DNA of 64,000 nucleotides. It comes from Deltaproteobacteria bacterium (GTDB lineage Bacteria > Myxococcota_A > UBA9160 > PR03). A model generated the notes under the pieces. That model did no database searches and was not told the origin of the DNA. It saw only the letters and a program-made list of their open reading frames with translations. Of the stretch, positions 1 through 9,613 are shown one piece after another (position 1 is the first letter of the stretch; each line of letters starts with the position of its first letter). The stretch lies in assembly GCA_035063765.1 (NCBI GenBank), contig JAPSFT010000023.1:1-64000 (forward strand). The letters are read 5' to 3'. The translations under genes and the position numbers were made by a program.

Positions 1-40
1 GGCGATCCGGCGATTCGCTCTGGCGAATCGCCGGATCGCC
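1..40. repeat. Perfect 18-bp inverted repeat (hairpin)
   Basis: Bases 1-18 and 23-40 are exact reverse complements, separated by the 4-base loop TCTG. The hairpin lies 15 bases past the stop of the serine hydrolase gene on the minus strand. It could be that gene's terminator or a copy of a dispersed palindromic repeat. Any T-run would lie outside the window, and the repeat may extend past base 1. Confidence 0.6.
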
Positions 41-55
41 GGGTCTGTCCCCTCC

Positions 56-1243
56 TCACCCGCCGGCGCTGACGGAGAGGGGGGCTTCGCTCGGGAGGCG
101 GGTGCGGCGGACGCGTTGCTGGTAGGGCTGGTCGTCGATCAGGCGGTCCATCTGGATGATGATCTGCTTGAGCCACTCGCCGCCCATCGGGTCCTCGGCG
201 AGGCCGACCGCGATGTAGGTGGCGCCGTCGCGGCGCTCGATCAGGGCGCCGTCGGCGTGCGCCTCGCCCCAGGTGCCGGCCTTGCGGTAGACGAGCGCGT
301 CGGGCCGGATCGCGCGGATGCCGCGCAGGAACTTGTGGTCGCTCGCCGAGTGGCGGAGGATGGTCTTCATCTCCTCGCTGGCCTGCGGGCTCACGAGGCG
401 GCCGGTCTGGAGCAGGTAGTAGAAGCGTGCCACCTGCATCGCGGTCGCGGCGTGCGAGAGGTTGTACATCGGGTCGCGGCGCCAGGCGCCGACCGCCGCG
501 TAGTCCTTGCCCGCCCACAGCCCGCCGTTGTGGAACGGGTCGTAGAGGCGGTAGCGCGGCGAGAGCATGACGCGCGCGATGTAGTCCTTGCCGACCTTGT
601 GCATGAGCGTCGTCGAGTCCGCGTTCGACGAGCGCCGGATCATGCGCAGCATCTCGACGTAGGTCTCGTCGTCGATCTGGAGCCGGCCCTCGGCGGCCTT
701 CTGGTAGATCGCGAGCATCACGCAGATCTTCGGGAGGCTCGCCGCGTAGAGCATGGTGTCGCCGTTGATGGAGGCGACCCGCGGCTGGCGCACGTCGGTG
801 ATGTCGACGAGCGCCACGCCGAGCTTGTGCTGGTCGATCGCCCACTGCAGGCCGAGCTGGCGGAGCGCGTCGGCGAGGCCGTCCTCGAGGACGGGGTCGA
901 GGTAGCTCCAGAGCGGCGCGGGGTCCCAGCGCCCGGGCTTGGGCTGGAAGAGGTCGCCCGGGGCCGGCTGGGTGAGGTCGGAGAGGAGCGCCGCGGTGCC
1001 GAGCCCCCCGTCGACGGCGGGCGTGGCGGGCGCCGGCGGCGCGGGCAGGACGGGAGCCGCTGCGGCCGGCGCGGGGGCGGGAAGAGCCGCGGCCGGCTTC
1101 GGGTGGAGCCGCACCGACCTGCGCATGCCCTGCGCGTGGGCCGTGCCCGTACCCGCCGCGAGCAGGAGCGCCGTCGCCAGCAGGGCCGTGGCGGCCCGGA
1201 TCCGGCAGCGCGGCGCCTCGTGCATCGGTCCCTGCACCCCCAT
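56..1243 (-). CDS. Secreted class A beta-lactamase-type serine hydrolase
   Basis: The protein has 395 residues, a signal peptide (about 15-38, ending AHAQ), a Pro/Ala-rich linker (45-80) and a class A beta-lactamase/transpeptidase-like domain. The nucleophile motif SLPK is at 169-172, a Ser-x-Asn-like element (SSN) at 205-207, and KAGTWG replaces the usual KTG triad. The start at 1243 is chosen because a purine-rich AGGGGGG precedes it; an upstream GTG at 1279 is in frame. It lies 45 bp after the transporter gene and is probably co-transcribed. The family includes penicillin-interacting hydrolases and true lactamases. The atypical third motif means beta-lactam resistance should not be assumed. 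Confidence 0.8.
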   Translation of the reverse strand: MGVQGPMHEAPRCRIRAATALLATALLLAAGTGTAHAQGMRRSVRLHPKPAAALPAPAPAAAAPVLPAPPAPATPAVDGGLGTAALLSDLTQPAPGDLFQPKPGRWDPAPLWSYLDPVLEDGLADALRQLGLQWAIDQHKLGVALVDITDVRQPRVASINGDTMLYAASLPKICVMLAIYQKAAEGRLQIDDETYVEMLRMIRRSSNADSTTLMHKVGKDYIARVMLSPRYRLYDPFHNGGLWAGKDYAAVGAWRRDPMYNLSHAATAMQVARFYYLLQTGRLVSPQASEEMKTILRHSASDHKFLRGIRAIRPDALVYRKAGTWGEAHADGALIERRDGATYIAVGLAEDPMGGEWLKQIIIQMDRLIDDQPYQQRVRRTRLPSEAPLSVSAGG

Positions 1244-1288
1244 CGCTTCCCCCCTGGGTTCCTGGAACGCCCGCGGCACGGCCCGCCT

Positions 1289-2737
1289 TCAGCCGGCGGG
1301 CGCCGTCCGGGGCTCCATCTCGACGTCTCTCCGATCGGGCGCGCCTCGGGGGTCGGCATCGCCGCTCAGCTTCGAATGCTCCCGCACGATCCACACCGCG
1401 AGCCCCAGCCAGGCCAGGCACAGAGCGATGTTGACGGCGAAGTAGGATCGGTCGGGGGCCGAGAATACCTGACTGCCGAGGAGGACGGTAAGGGCCGCCA
1501 ACCCATCGCCAGCCCTCATGAAAAACGTGTCGATCGTGGGCTTGGCCTTGAACGTGACCTCCTGGGACATCGGCAGCCACAGGACGTGCCGCGCGGTGTT
1601 GTGGATCGAGTAGTCGGTCGCGTTCTCCACGATCTTCATGCTCTTGATCACCCAGAGCAGCGGCAGGACCCACATCGCCGCGTACGAGGTGAGTGCCACC
1701 ACCGGGAGGATCAGGAACAGCGCGCCGAACCCCCCGTAGCGGAGCAGCCGGGATGCGAAGAAGGCCTGTAGCACCAGGGCCAATGCGTTGATCCAGAAGA
1801 AGAAGTTCCCGTAGAAGGCGGTCGTGACCGAGTGCTCGAAGGCGCGCAGGGCGGCCTCGCCGGTGACCCCGGCCGCCGCCGCCTGGGCCGCGACCACGTC
1901 CCCGACCGCCCCGAAGAGGATGCTCTCCCCGAGGGTCTTCACCCCGTTCAGCAGGAGCGTGGTGACGGCCACGGCCAGCAGGAAGCGGTTGCCGAGCACC
2001 ATCGGAAGCGCCGCCCGCCCCTCGAGCACCTGGCCCTCGGGCCGCGCGCCCTGCCGCTTGCCGACCCCGCCCATCGCGCGGTCCACCCGCCGCGTGAGCC
2101 CAAGCGCGATCGCGAGCAGCGGGATCGCCGCGAGCAGGAGGAAGCGCGCGTCGAGCAGCTTCCAGGCCACGAGCTGGCCCTCGAGCCAGGCGCCGGTCAT
2201 GGCGCCGCTCGTGGCCCCGATCGCGATCATCGGCAGCAGCCGCTTGCCCTGCTCCTGGGGATAGAGGTCCGCCGCGAAGGCCCAGAACTGCGCGACCACG
2301 AAGGCCCCGAACATCCCGACCCAGACGTAGTAGGCGAAGCCGAGGCCCCGGACGTGGCCGATCAGGAAGTCGGGCTGCACGAGCCAGAAGACCACGATGT
2401 TCGCCATGCAGAAGAGCGTCGCGCGCGTGATCAGCACGCGGCGCGGCCAGCGCTCGACGAGCTGCCCGTACCAGGACGCGAAGCCCGCGAGCAGCACCGT
2501 CTGGCCGAAGGCCGTGTAGGCCTTGAGCTCGGTCTTGGAGAGGTCGCCGACGTCCGAGATCGCGAGCCAGCCCTCGCGTAGCGGCTTCAGCAGGTAGTAG
2601 GCGCAGAGCAGCAGGAACACGTTCGCGAACATCAGCAGCGCGATGCGGCCTTCGCCGGCGCGCACGTCGGTGAAGACGCGCAGGCAGCGCTCGACCGGCG
2701 TCAGCGGGGCGGGCGCAGCAGGCGGCGGGTGCGACAA
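1289..2737 (-). CDS. NTT/MFS-like nucleotide-type transporter
   Basis: This is a 482-residue polytopic membrane protein with about 11-12 hydrophobic segments. It starts with a segment like those of the ATP/ADP translocase (NTT/Tlc) and related MFS families, including the LLKPLREG motif after TM1. Soluble tails are short and a charged loop sits near residue 225. The start is a TTG at 2737 with GAGGAG 9 nt upstream. Free-living bacteria carry NTT-like homologues of unknown substrate, so nucleotide exchange is inference from the family. The serine hydrolase follows 45 bp downstream on the same strand. Confidence 0.7.
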   Translation of the reverse strand: MSHPPPAAPAPLTPVERCLRVFTDVRAGEGRIALLMFANVFLLLCAYYLLKPLREGWLAISDVGDLSKTELKAYTAFGQTVLLAGFASWYGQLVERWPRRVLITRATLFCMANIVVFWLVQPDFLIGHVRGLGFAYYVWVGMFGAFVVAQFWAFAADLYPQEQGKRLLPMIAIGATSGAMTGAWLEGQLVAWKLLDARFLLLAAIPLLAIALGLTRRVDRAMGGVGKRQGARPEGQVLEGRAALPMVLGNRFLLAVAVTTLLLNGVKTLGESILFGAVGDVVAAQAAAAGVTGEAALRAFEHSVTTAFYGNFFFWINALALVLQAFFASRLLRYGGFGALFLILPVVALTSYAAMWVLPLLWVIKSMKIVENATDYSIHNTARHVLWLPMSQEVTFKAKPTIDTFFMRAGDGLAALTVLLGSQVFSAPDRSYFAVNIALCLAWLGLAVWIVREHSKLSGDADPRGAPDRRDVEMEPRTAPAG

Positions 2738-2906
2738 CGAAACGGCTCCTCGCAGCGGATTCGGATCCTCGGAGGCGACTCGACGGAGGACGGCTCGACG
2801 GGCGGGGGGCTCGCTGGGGTCGCGCCCGGCCGAGCATAGCGGCGGCTTCCGGGCCGGTCTTGAGGCGCCCGGGGCGGTCTCGGGGCTTCCGGGGCCACGG
2901 CGGCGC
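2738..2906. other. Intergenic spacer, no gene seen
   Basis: This 169-bp spacer lies between the end of the glutamate dehydrogenase gene and the start of the transporter gene, both on the minus strand. The words GGCTTCCGGG occur twice (near 2843 and 2883). No clear terminator hairpin with a T-run was found. Confidence 0.4.
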
Positions 2907-5900
2907 TCAGCCGCGCAGCGCCCGCAGCCGGCTCGCGATCACCACGAGGGCGCTCGGGGAGGGGTGCGCGCCCGCCTCCTGCTGGAGCTCGCGCACCTGC
3001 CCGAGGAGCGCCTCGTGGCGGGCCAGGAAGGTGTCGGCGGCGGCGGCAGGGTCGGCGGGCCCGGCCCGCAGCACCGCCTCCGCGAGCGCGCGCTGGAGGT
3101 CGAGGAGCTCCCAGCGCAGGTCGGCGAGCGCCAGCCGGTCCCAGGGATCGCCCGGATCGATCGCGCGCAGGCGCTGGTGGAGCCAGAGGATCCCCGCGCC
3201 CTCGCCGATCCGGGCCAGCGCGCGGCCGGCGTCGAGCGGCGCTGTGCCGGTTCGCTCGGCGACGCTCAGGACGTTGAGCCCGCGGTCGGCGAAGGCGGCC
3301 GAGGCGACGGCGCCCGCGAGCTCCGGCGGGAGGCCGTCGGCCGCGAGCGCGTCGCGCCGGGCGGCCGCCTCGGCAAGCTCGGCCGGTGTGAGCAGCCGCT
3401 CCGCCTCGGCCTGGAGCCCCGCGAGGCCCGCCCGCAGCCGCTCGACCCGCGCGGGGTCGAGCGCGAGCACGCCGCTGCGCGCGAGGTAGCGAGCGGTCGC
3501 GCGCACGCCGCGGTCGAGCTCGAGGAGCGCACCATACACCGTTACGCGTGGGGTGGGGCGCCCGAGCGCGAGCAGCGCCGCGCGCCGCACCGGCGCCTCG
3601 AGCACGTCCTCGGCGAGCAGGGCGGCCGCGGCGGCGTCGGCGAAGGAGACGCCGAGCTCGCCGGCCAGCGCTGGCACGAGGGTCACCCCGCCCGCGTCGA
3701 CGAGGCGGTTCGTCGCGACCAGCGCCGTGATCTCGCGCCGCAGCGGGTGCTCGCCGATCGCCGCCGGCCACTCGGCCCGGAAGCGCGGCGGGAAGTAGCC
3801 CTGCAGCAGCGGCTCGAGGTAGGGCGCCTCCGACCACGGGCTCGCCGCGAGCGCCTGCCGCACCACGAGCTTCGCGATCCCGAGCAGGACCGCGAGCTCG
3901 GGCCGCACGAGGCTGCGCCCCGCCGCTGCGCGCGCGGCCAGCGCCTTCCCGTCCGGCAGGCGCAGGGCGCCCGGGTCCAGGTCCGCCGCCGCGCAGAGCT
4001 CCTCGATCGCGTGCAGGAAGGCGCCCGGCGCGCGGCGCGCGCGCAGCTCGTCGAGCGAGAGGGAGAGCGCCTGGCCGCGGTTGTGGGCGAGCACGCTCGC
4101 GCAGGCGTCGTCCGCGGCGCCGTGGATCGCGCGGTTGCGCTCCCCGACGCCGAGCTTGCCGGCACGCACCAGCGGCGCCAGCAGGATCTTGTAGTTCACC
4201 TCGTGGTCCGAGAGGTCGACGCCGGCCGAGTTGTCGACCGCGTCCGTCTCGATCCGCACGCCGGCGAGCGCGGCCTCGACGCGCGCGGCCTGGGTGAAGC
4301 CGAGGTTGCCGCCCTCGGCGACCACCCGCGCGCGGAGCTGCGCCGCGTCGATGCGCACGGCGTCGTTCGCGCGGTCGCCGACGTCGGCGTGCGACTCGTG
4401 GCTCGCCTTCAGGTAGGTGCCGATGCCGCCGTTCCAGAGCAGGTCCACGTCGAGCGCGAGGAGCGCGCGCACCAGCTCGGGGCCCGAGATCCGGCCGGGG
4501 CCCAGCCCCAGCCGCTCGCGCACGGCCGGCGCCAGCTCGATCGCCTTCGCGCCGCGCGCGAAGACGCCGCCGCCGGGCGAGAGCTTCGCCGGGTCGTAGT
4601 CGGCCCAGCTCGAGCCCGGCGTCTCGAAGAGGCGCTTGCGCTCGGCCCAGGCGGTGGCCGGATCCGGGTCCGGGTCGACGAAGACGTGGCGGTGGTCGAA
4701 GGCCCCGAGCAGCTTCACGCGCCGCATCAGGAGGAAGCCGTTGCCGAAGACGTCGCCCGACATGTCGCCGATCCCGGTCGCGGTGTAGACGTCGCGCTCG
4801 GGGTCGATGCCGAGCTCGGCCAGGTGGTGGCGCGCGCACTCCCAGGCGCCGCGCGCGGTGATCCCGTACTTCTTGTGGTCGTAGCCGTTCGAGCCGCCCG
4901 AGGCGAAGGCGTCGCCGAGCCAGAAGCCGCGCGCCTCGGCGATCGCGTTGGCGGTGTCCGAGAGGTGCGCGGTGCCCTTGTCGGCCGCCACGACCAGGTA
5001 GGGGTCGTCGCCGTCGCGGCGCACGAGGCCGGGCGGCGGGACGGCGGCGCCGGAGGGATCGAGGTCGTCGGTCAGGTCGAGGAGGTGCGCGACGAAGACC
5101 CGGTACTGCTCGTCCGCGCGCGCGCGGGCCTCGCGCGGCGGCAGCCCGGGGCGGCGCAGCGCGAACCCGCCCTTCGCGCCGACCGGCACGATCAGGCCGT
5201 TCTTCAGCATCTGCGTGCGCATGAGGCCCAGGATCTCGACGCGCAGGTCGTCGAGCCGGTCGCTCCAGCGCAGGCCGCCGCGCGCGACCGCTCCGCCCCG
5301 GATGTGGACGCCCTGGAGCTCCACCGAGTGCACGAAGATCTCGCGGTACGGCCGGGGAGCGGCGATCTCGGGCACCCGGGCGGGGTCGAGCTTGAAGGCG
5401 AGGACGTGGGGGCCCTCGGGCGCGCCGGGCGCCGGGCCCGCGGCGCGCGCCCTGGCCGCGAAGGCGTTGGTGCGCAGCGTCGCCTCGACGATCGAGAGCA
5501 GGCCGGCGAGCGCGCGGTCCTCGTTGAGCGAGGGGATGCGGTCGCGATAGCCCTCGAAGGCGCGGCGCAGCTCCTCCTCGCGCGCCGCGCGCCCGGCCTC
5601 GGACACGGCGGGGTCGAGGCGCGCGGCGTGGAGCTGCACGAGGAGCCGCACCGCCAGCGGGTTCTCGAGCAGCACCGTGCGCACGAAGGGCCGCGTGAGG
5701 GCCCCCTGGATCTGCAGGAAGTACTCGAGCTGCGCGCGCACGACGTCGACCTCGCGCCAGTCGAGCCCGGCGCCGAGCACGAGCCCGTTGAGCGGGTCGC
5801 TCGCGACCGCGCCCGCGAGCACCGCGCCGAGCGCGCCCGCGAGGCGCGGCGCGATCGCGTCGAGGTCGGCCTGGTCGGCGCCGAGCGGGAGCACGCGCAG

Positions 5901-7718
5901 GGTGTGGACCGCCACCGGCTCGCGACCCGCCGGCGTGACCGTCACCTGCTGCGCGTCGACCACGCGGATCCCGAAGCCGTCGACGACCGGCAGCAGCTCC
6001 GAGAGCAGGCGTGGGGCAGGCAGGAAGATGCGCAGGGTCGTGGTCTCGCGCTCCGGCTCGTCGCGCGCGAAGAAGAGCGCGAAGCGCGGGCCGCCGTCGC
6101 GCGCCTGCGATTCCAGCGCCTCGACGTCGCGCACGGCGTCGCGCGGATCGGTGGCGACGCGCAGCTCGGCCGGGAAGGCGTCCTCGTAGCGAGCCGCGAG
6201 CGCCGCGCCCGCGTCCTCGCCGAAGCGCGCCACCAGCGCCTCCTGCAGCCGCTCCTCCCAGCTCGCGCCGAGCGCCTGGACCTCCTCCGCGAGCGCCGCG
6301 GGGTCGGGCAGGGTCAGGGCGGTCGCCGCGGTGCAGAAGAAGTGGATGACGGCCGTCCCCTCCTCGATGAAGGAGGCACGGTCGTCGATCCAGGTGGCGC
6401 CGGTGCGGGCGCCCAGCAACGCGCGCAGCCGCGCGCGCAGCTCCTCGCCGTAGCGCTCGCGCGGCAGCAGGACGGCGGCGTAGAGGCTGCGCCCGCGGCG
6501 GTCCGCCCGCAGCACGAGGCGCGCCGTCTTCGAGCCCTCGGCGCCGACGATCTCGCGCATCAGCGCCGCCACCCCCTCGACGTCGCGGCCGAGCAGCACC
6601 TCGAGCGGCGCCGAGTCGAAGGCGTCGAAGAGCGCGCGATGGCGGTGCGAGCGCGGCTCCGCCCCTTCGTCGCGCAGGATCTGCTCGAGGCGCGCGGAGA
6701 GCAGCGGGACCTTGGAGCCGGGCGTACGCAGCGCCTGCGCGGTGAACAGGCCGAAGACCAGGGTGAGCGCGCTCGGGCGGCCGGCCTCGTCGTAGTCCGT
6801 GAGCGCGAGCCGGTCGAGGCGGCCGGCGCGGTGGATCGGCGCCTCGCGGCGCGACTTGCCGACGACCAGGATGCGCGGGTCGTCGAGGACGTCGCGCAGC
6901 TCGTCGGGGATCGCGTCGCCGCGGCGGGGCTCACGCAGCCGGCTGTCGGCGTCGGAGCGGAAGAGACCGAGGCCGGAGCCGGGGACGAGCTGCACCTCGG
7001 TGCCGCCCTCGGGCAGCGCGCGCAGCGCGTAGCGCCGCACGCCCATGAACACGAAGTGGCCCTCGATCAGCCAGTCGAGGAAGGCGCGCACGCGGCGGGC
7101 GCGCTGGCGCCCGTCGGGCAGCCGCGGGCCGGCCTGCTCGGCGCGCGCGCCGAGCTCGCGCACCCCCGCGACCATCGCCGCGAAGTCGTCGGTGACGGCG
7201 CGCACCTCCTCCATCGCCGCGTGCAGCCGCGCCGCCAGCTCCGCGAGCTGCGCGGGATCCTCGCTGCGCGGCGACACCTCGACGTGGAGCAGCGACTCGC
7301 GCAGCCCGCCGGCCTCCTCGTCGAGCCCGACCAGCCGGCCCTCGGCGTCGCGGCGCGCGGCGTGGATCGGATGCAGGAAGAGCCGCTCGCGCAGCTCGAG
7401 CCGGCGCAGCAGGAGCCGCGTCGTGTCGACCAGGAAGGGCCGGTCGTCCTGGAGGAGCTGGAGGAGCGTCCGGCCCGGGTGCGCGGGCGGGCTCGTGACC
7501 CGCACCTCGATGGCGCCGGGTGCACGCTGCGCGGCGAACGCGAAGGCCTCCGCCACGCGCAGCGCGAGCGCGCGCTCGCCGCCCGCGTCCACGCGGTCGA
7601 TGCCGCGCAGGAAGGCGCGCGTGAAGGCGGCGAGCAGCGCCGGCCGCGCCGGGCGCGCGAGCTCGGTCGCAAGGGCGATCACGTGGTCGAGGTCGTAGCC
7701 CGGCTCGGTCACCGTCAC
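2907..7718 (-). CDS. gdhB: NAD-specific glutamate dehydrogenase, large (180 kDa) class
   Basis: This 1,603-residue protein matches the Bac_GDH/GDH2 family in length and layout: a long N-terminal regulatory half with ACT-like segments, then the catalytic dehydrogenase domain. Catalytic landmarks are VPVGAKGGF at about 845-855, the SGGSNGYDHKKYG segment at about 940 and GIGDMSGDVFGNG at about 985. The family converts glutamate to 2-oxoglutarate and ammonia with NAD+, usually for glutamate catabolism. The GTG start is preceded by TACCAT and only 7 nt, with no Shine-Dalgarno, so the mRNA may be leaderless. The opposite strand is also open for 1,735 codons, an artefact of high GC. Confidence 0.95.
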   Translation of the reverse strand: MTVTEPGYDLDHVIALATELARPARPALLAAFTRAFLRGIDRVDAGGERALALRVAEAFAFAAQRAPGAIEVRVTSPPAHPGRTLLQLLQDDRPFLVDTTRLLLRRLELRERLFLHPIHAARRDAEGRLVGLDEEAGGLRESLLHVEVSPRSEDPAQLAELAARLHAAMEEVRAVTDDFAAMVAGVRELGARAEQAGPRLPDGRQRARRVRAFLDWLIEGHFVFMGVRRYALRALPEGGTEVQLVPGSGLGLFRSDADSRLREPRRGDAIPDELRDVLDDPRILVVGKSRREAPIHRAGRLDRLALTDYDEAGRPSALTLVFGLFTAQALRTPGSKVPLLSARLEQILRDEGAEPRSHRHRALFDAFDSAPLEVLLGRDVEGVAALMREIVGAEGSKTARLVLRADRRGRSLYAAVLLPRERYGEELRARLRALLGARTGATWIDDRASFIEEGTAVIHFFCTAATALTLPDPAALAEEVQALGASWEERLQEALVARFGEDAGAALAARYEDAFPAELRVATDPRDAVRDVEALESQARDGGPRFALFFARDEPERETTTLRIFLPAPRLLSELLPVVDGFGIRVVDAQQVTVTPAGREPVAVHTLRVLPLGADQADLDAIAPRLAGALGAVLAGAVASDPLNGLVLGAGLDWREVDVVRAQLEYFLQIQGALTRPFVRTVLLENPLAVRLLVQLHAARLDPAVSEAGRAAREEELRRAFEGYRDRIPSLNEDRALAGLLSIVEATLRTNAFAARARAAGPAPGAPEGPHVLAFKLDPARVPEIAAPRPYREIFVHSVELQGVHIRGGAVARGGLRWSDRLDDLRVEILGLMRTQMLKNGLIVPVGAKGGFALRRPGLPPREARARADEQYRVFVAHLLDLTDDLDPSGAAVPPPGLVRRDGDDPYLVVAADKGTAHLSDTANAIAEARGFWLGDAFASGGSNGYDHKKYGITARGAWECARHHLAELGIDPERDVYTATGIGDMSGDVFGNGFLLMRRVKLLGAFDHRHVFVDPDPDPATAWAERKRLFETPGSSWADYDPAKLSPGGGVFARGAKAIELAPAVRERLGLGPGRISGPELVRALLALDVDLLWNGGIGTYLKASHESHADVGDRANDAVRIDAAQLRARVVAEGGNLGFTQAARVEAALAGVRIETDAVDNSAGVDLSDHEVNYKILLAPLVRAGKLGVGERNRAIHGAADDACASVLAHNRGQALSLSLDELRARRAPGAFLHAIEELCAAADLDPGALRLPDGKALAARAAAGRSLVRPELAVLLGIAKLVVRQALAASPWSEAPYLEPLLQGYFPPRFRAEWPAAIGEHPLRREITALVATNRLVDAGGVTLVPALAGELGVSFADAAAAALLAEDVLEAPVRRAALLALGRPTPRVTVYGALLELDRGVRATARYLARSGVLALDPARVERLRAGLAGLQAEAERLLTPAELAEAAARRDALAADGLPPELAGAVASAAFADRGLNVLSVAERTGTAPLDAGRALARIGEGAGILWLHQRLRAIDPGDPWDRLALADLRWELLDLQRALAEAVLRAGPADPAAAADTFLARHEALLGQVRELQQEAGAHPSPSALVVIASRLRALRG

Positions 7719-7725
7719 CGGGGCG

Positions 7726-7731
7726 ATGGTA
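7726..7731 (-). promoter_or_regulatory. -10-like TACCAT, leaderless promoter candidate (gdh)
   Basis: TACCAT on the minus strand ends 7 nt before the GTG start of the glutamate dehydrogenase, and no ribosome binding site lies between. This fits transcription starting at the start codon. Confidence 0.4.
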
Positions 7732-7846
7732 TCGTGCGGCCCTTGGCTGTCGCGCGCGCGGAGACCGGCCGTTCTCGTTGGCCCGCGACGGGCCGGCAGC
7801 TACCCTGTCCGGGCTCCTCCTCCAGGCCCGCATCGAGGCCGATCCG

Positions 7847-8431
7847 ATGACCGCCGACGTCACCCCGCACGTTCCGCAAGAGCCGCTGCGCGTCACCGTA
7901 GAGCGTTATCTGGCCCTGCTCGAAGAGGGCACGCTCGCCGGGGATCGCCTGGAGCTGCTCGAAGGGGTGATCGTCTCGATGCCGCCGAGCAACCCGCCCC
8001 ACGCCGCGGCGCTCGGGCTCGTGTGCGAGGCCCTGCGGCCGATAGCGGGTACGGGGCGCTGCCTGCGCGTGCAGTCCCCGCTGCTCCTGGGCGCGTGGTC
8101 GGCACCCGAGCCCGACGTCGCGCTGGTCGCGGGCTCCCACCGCGACTACTCGCTACGCCATCCGGCCACGGCCCTGCTGGTCATCGAAGTCTCGGACTGG
8201 TCGCTCCACCAGGATCGGATCACGAAGGCAGCGATCTACGCGCGGGCCGGGATCCCGGAGTACTGGATCGTGAACCTCGCGGAGCGGGGGGTCGAGGTGC
8301 TGCGCGAGCCCGATGCGGCCGGCGGCCGCTACCGGGCGCAGCGCTTCGCGCGCGCCGACGAGTCCGTCGAGCCGCTTGCGGCCCCGGGCACCCCGGTCGT
8401 CGTACGCGACCTCCTGCCGGCCCTGCGCTGA
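7847..8431 (+). CDS. Uma2-family (DUF820) PD-(D/E)XK-type protein
   Basis: The protein has 194 residues if it starts at ATG 7847, which has a weak GAGG 8 nt upstream; an in-frame start at 7778 would add 23 residues. The Uma2/DUF820 fold is recognised from the N-terminal RLELLEGVIV segment, then PEPDVALV (the catalytic Asp region) and LLVIEVSDWS...KAAIYARAGIPEYWIV, which supplies the E-x-S/D and K residues of the nuclease core. Uma2 proteins are restriction-endonuclease-like, expand strongly in cyanobacteria and environmental bacteria, and mostly lack a known role. It is divergent from gdh. A nuclease function is family inference only. Confidence 0.85.
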   Translation: MTADVTPHVPQEPLRVTVERYLALLEEGTLAGDRLELLEGVIVSMPPSNPPHAAALGLVCEALRPIAGTGRCLRVQSPLLLGAWSAPEPDVALVAGSHRDYSLRHPATALLVIEVSDWSLHQDRITKAAIYARAGIPEYWIVNLAERGVEVLREPDAAGGRYRAQRFARADESVEPLAAPGTPVVVRDLLPALR

Positions 8432-8438
8432 CCGGGCC

Positions 8439-9602
8439 TCAGCGGTCCGGCGCCGGATCGGCGGCGCCGAGCACGTCCTCGAGCTCGGCGGCGCGCCGCT
8501 CGAAGTCGGCGGCGAGGGCGAGCTGCGCGCGGGCGCGGTCGAGGTTGTGGCCGGGGCGGTCGCAGCGGAAATAGCGGTCGCCGGCCAGGTGGTCGGCCAG
8601 GAAGCGCATCCCGATCACGAGCGGGAGCAGGCGGGCGGCGAAGACCAGCTCGGCGCGCTCGGCCGGCAGGAGCAGGCCGCCGGCACCGCGCAGCCAGCCC
8701 GCGGCGATCGCGGCGAAGAGCGCGCGGTCGACGCGCAGCTTCGCGAGGTCGCGCTCGTCCTCGGCGGCGCGCGTGGCGGCGGTGCGCACGAGGTCGCCGA
8801 AGTCGTAGACCGCGAAGCCCGGCATCACGGTGTCGAGGTCGATCACGCACAAGGCCTCGCCCGTGCGGTCGTCGAGGAGCACGTTGTTGATCTTGGTGTC
8901 GCCGTGGGTGATGCGCTCGGGGATGGCTCCCGCGGCGCGCAGGCCGTTCAGGCGGTCCACCATCGCCTCGCGCGCGGTGACGAAGCCGAGCTCGGGGCGG
9001 CACGCGCCGAGGCGGCCGGCCGGGTCGGCGCGCACCGTGGTGACGAGCTGTTCGAAGCGCAGGCGCGCGTCCTGGTAGCCCCGGATCGTCTCGTGCAGGC
9101 GCGGCCCCGGGAGGTCGGCCACCTGCGCCTGGAAACGGGCGAAGGCCAGGGCGGCGGCGCCGGCCTCGGCGGGCGTGCGCACCACGTCGCGGCTGCTCGC
9201 CCCCTCGACGAAGCGCCAGGTGCGCCAGGTCTCGCCGGCCGCGTCGCGCCAGGCGGGGGCGCCGTCGCGCGCGGGCACGAGCTGGAGCGCACGCCGCTCG
9301 CGATCGGGAGCGCCCGCCCGCTCGAGCCCCGCCAGCACGTGTGCACTCACGCGCGCCACGTTCTCCATCAACTGCGCCGGGTCGCCGAAGACCGACCGGT
9401 TGATGCGCTGCTGCACGTAGCGCACACGCCGGCCGCCCTCGTCGAAGGCGGCGACCAGCGTCTCGTTGATCCAGCCCGTGCGCAGCGGCTGCGAGCCGAG
9501 CCAGCGGCCCGGGATCGCGAAGGCCTGCGCCACGGCGCGCCGCCGCGCCTCCTCCCCGGCCCCTTCCATCGCCGGGAGGATCGCGCCCCGCGTGCCGCCC
9601 AC
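8439..9602 (-). CDS. APH-fold phosphotransferase, N-acetylhexosamine 1-kinase-like
   Basis: This 387-residue protein has the aminoglycoside-phosphotransferase/choline-kinase fold. The catalytic loop THGDTKINNVLLD and the Mg-binding VIDLDTVMPG match the NahK subgroup, which phosphorylates C1 of N-acetylhexosamines. RTGWINETLV near the N-terminus corresponds to the nucleotide-binding loop. It starts at GTG 9602, preceded by TAGTCC and 7 nt, or alternatively at ATG 9569. It is divergent from the gene at 9628, with only 25 bp between starts. No linked sugar-catabolism genes are visible, so the substrate is uncertain. Confidence 0.75.
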   Translation of the reverse strand: MGGTRGAILPAMEGAGEEARRRAVAQAFAIPGRWLGSQPLRTGWINETLVAAFDEGGRRVRYVQQRINRSVFGDPAQLMENVARVSAHVLAGLERAGAPDRERRALQLVPARDGAPAWRDAAGETWRTWRFVEGASSRDVVRTPAEAGAAALAFARFQAQVADLPGPRLHETIRGYQDARLRFEQLVTTVRADPAGRLGACRPELGFVTAREAMVDRLNGLRAAGAIPERITHGDTKINNVLLDDRTGEALCVIDLDTVMPGFAVYDFGDLVRTAATRAAEDERDLAKLRVDRALFAAIAAGWLRGAGGLLLPAERAELVFAARLLPLVIGMRFLADHLAGDRYFRCDRPGHNLDRARAQLALAADFERRAAELEDVLGAADPAPDR

Positions 9603-9613
9603 AAGGGACGGAC

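Noticed and set aside
56-1243. Beta-lactam resistance gene
   Set aside because: The third catalytic motif is KAGTWG rather than KTG, and the gene sits behind a transporter with no resistance context. Class A-type fold alone does not show lactamase activity.
2643-7850. 1,735-codon open frame on the plus strand opposite the glutamate dehydrogenase gene
   Set aside because: Its translation is Arg/Ala/Glu-rich and low-complexity with no family signatures. The minus-strand frame matches Bac_GDH over its full length. Long antisense frames are expected in DNA this GC-rich.
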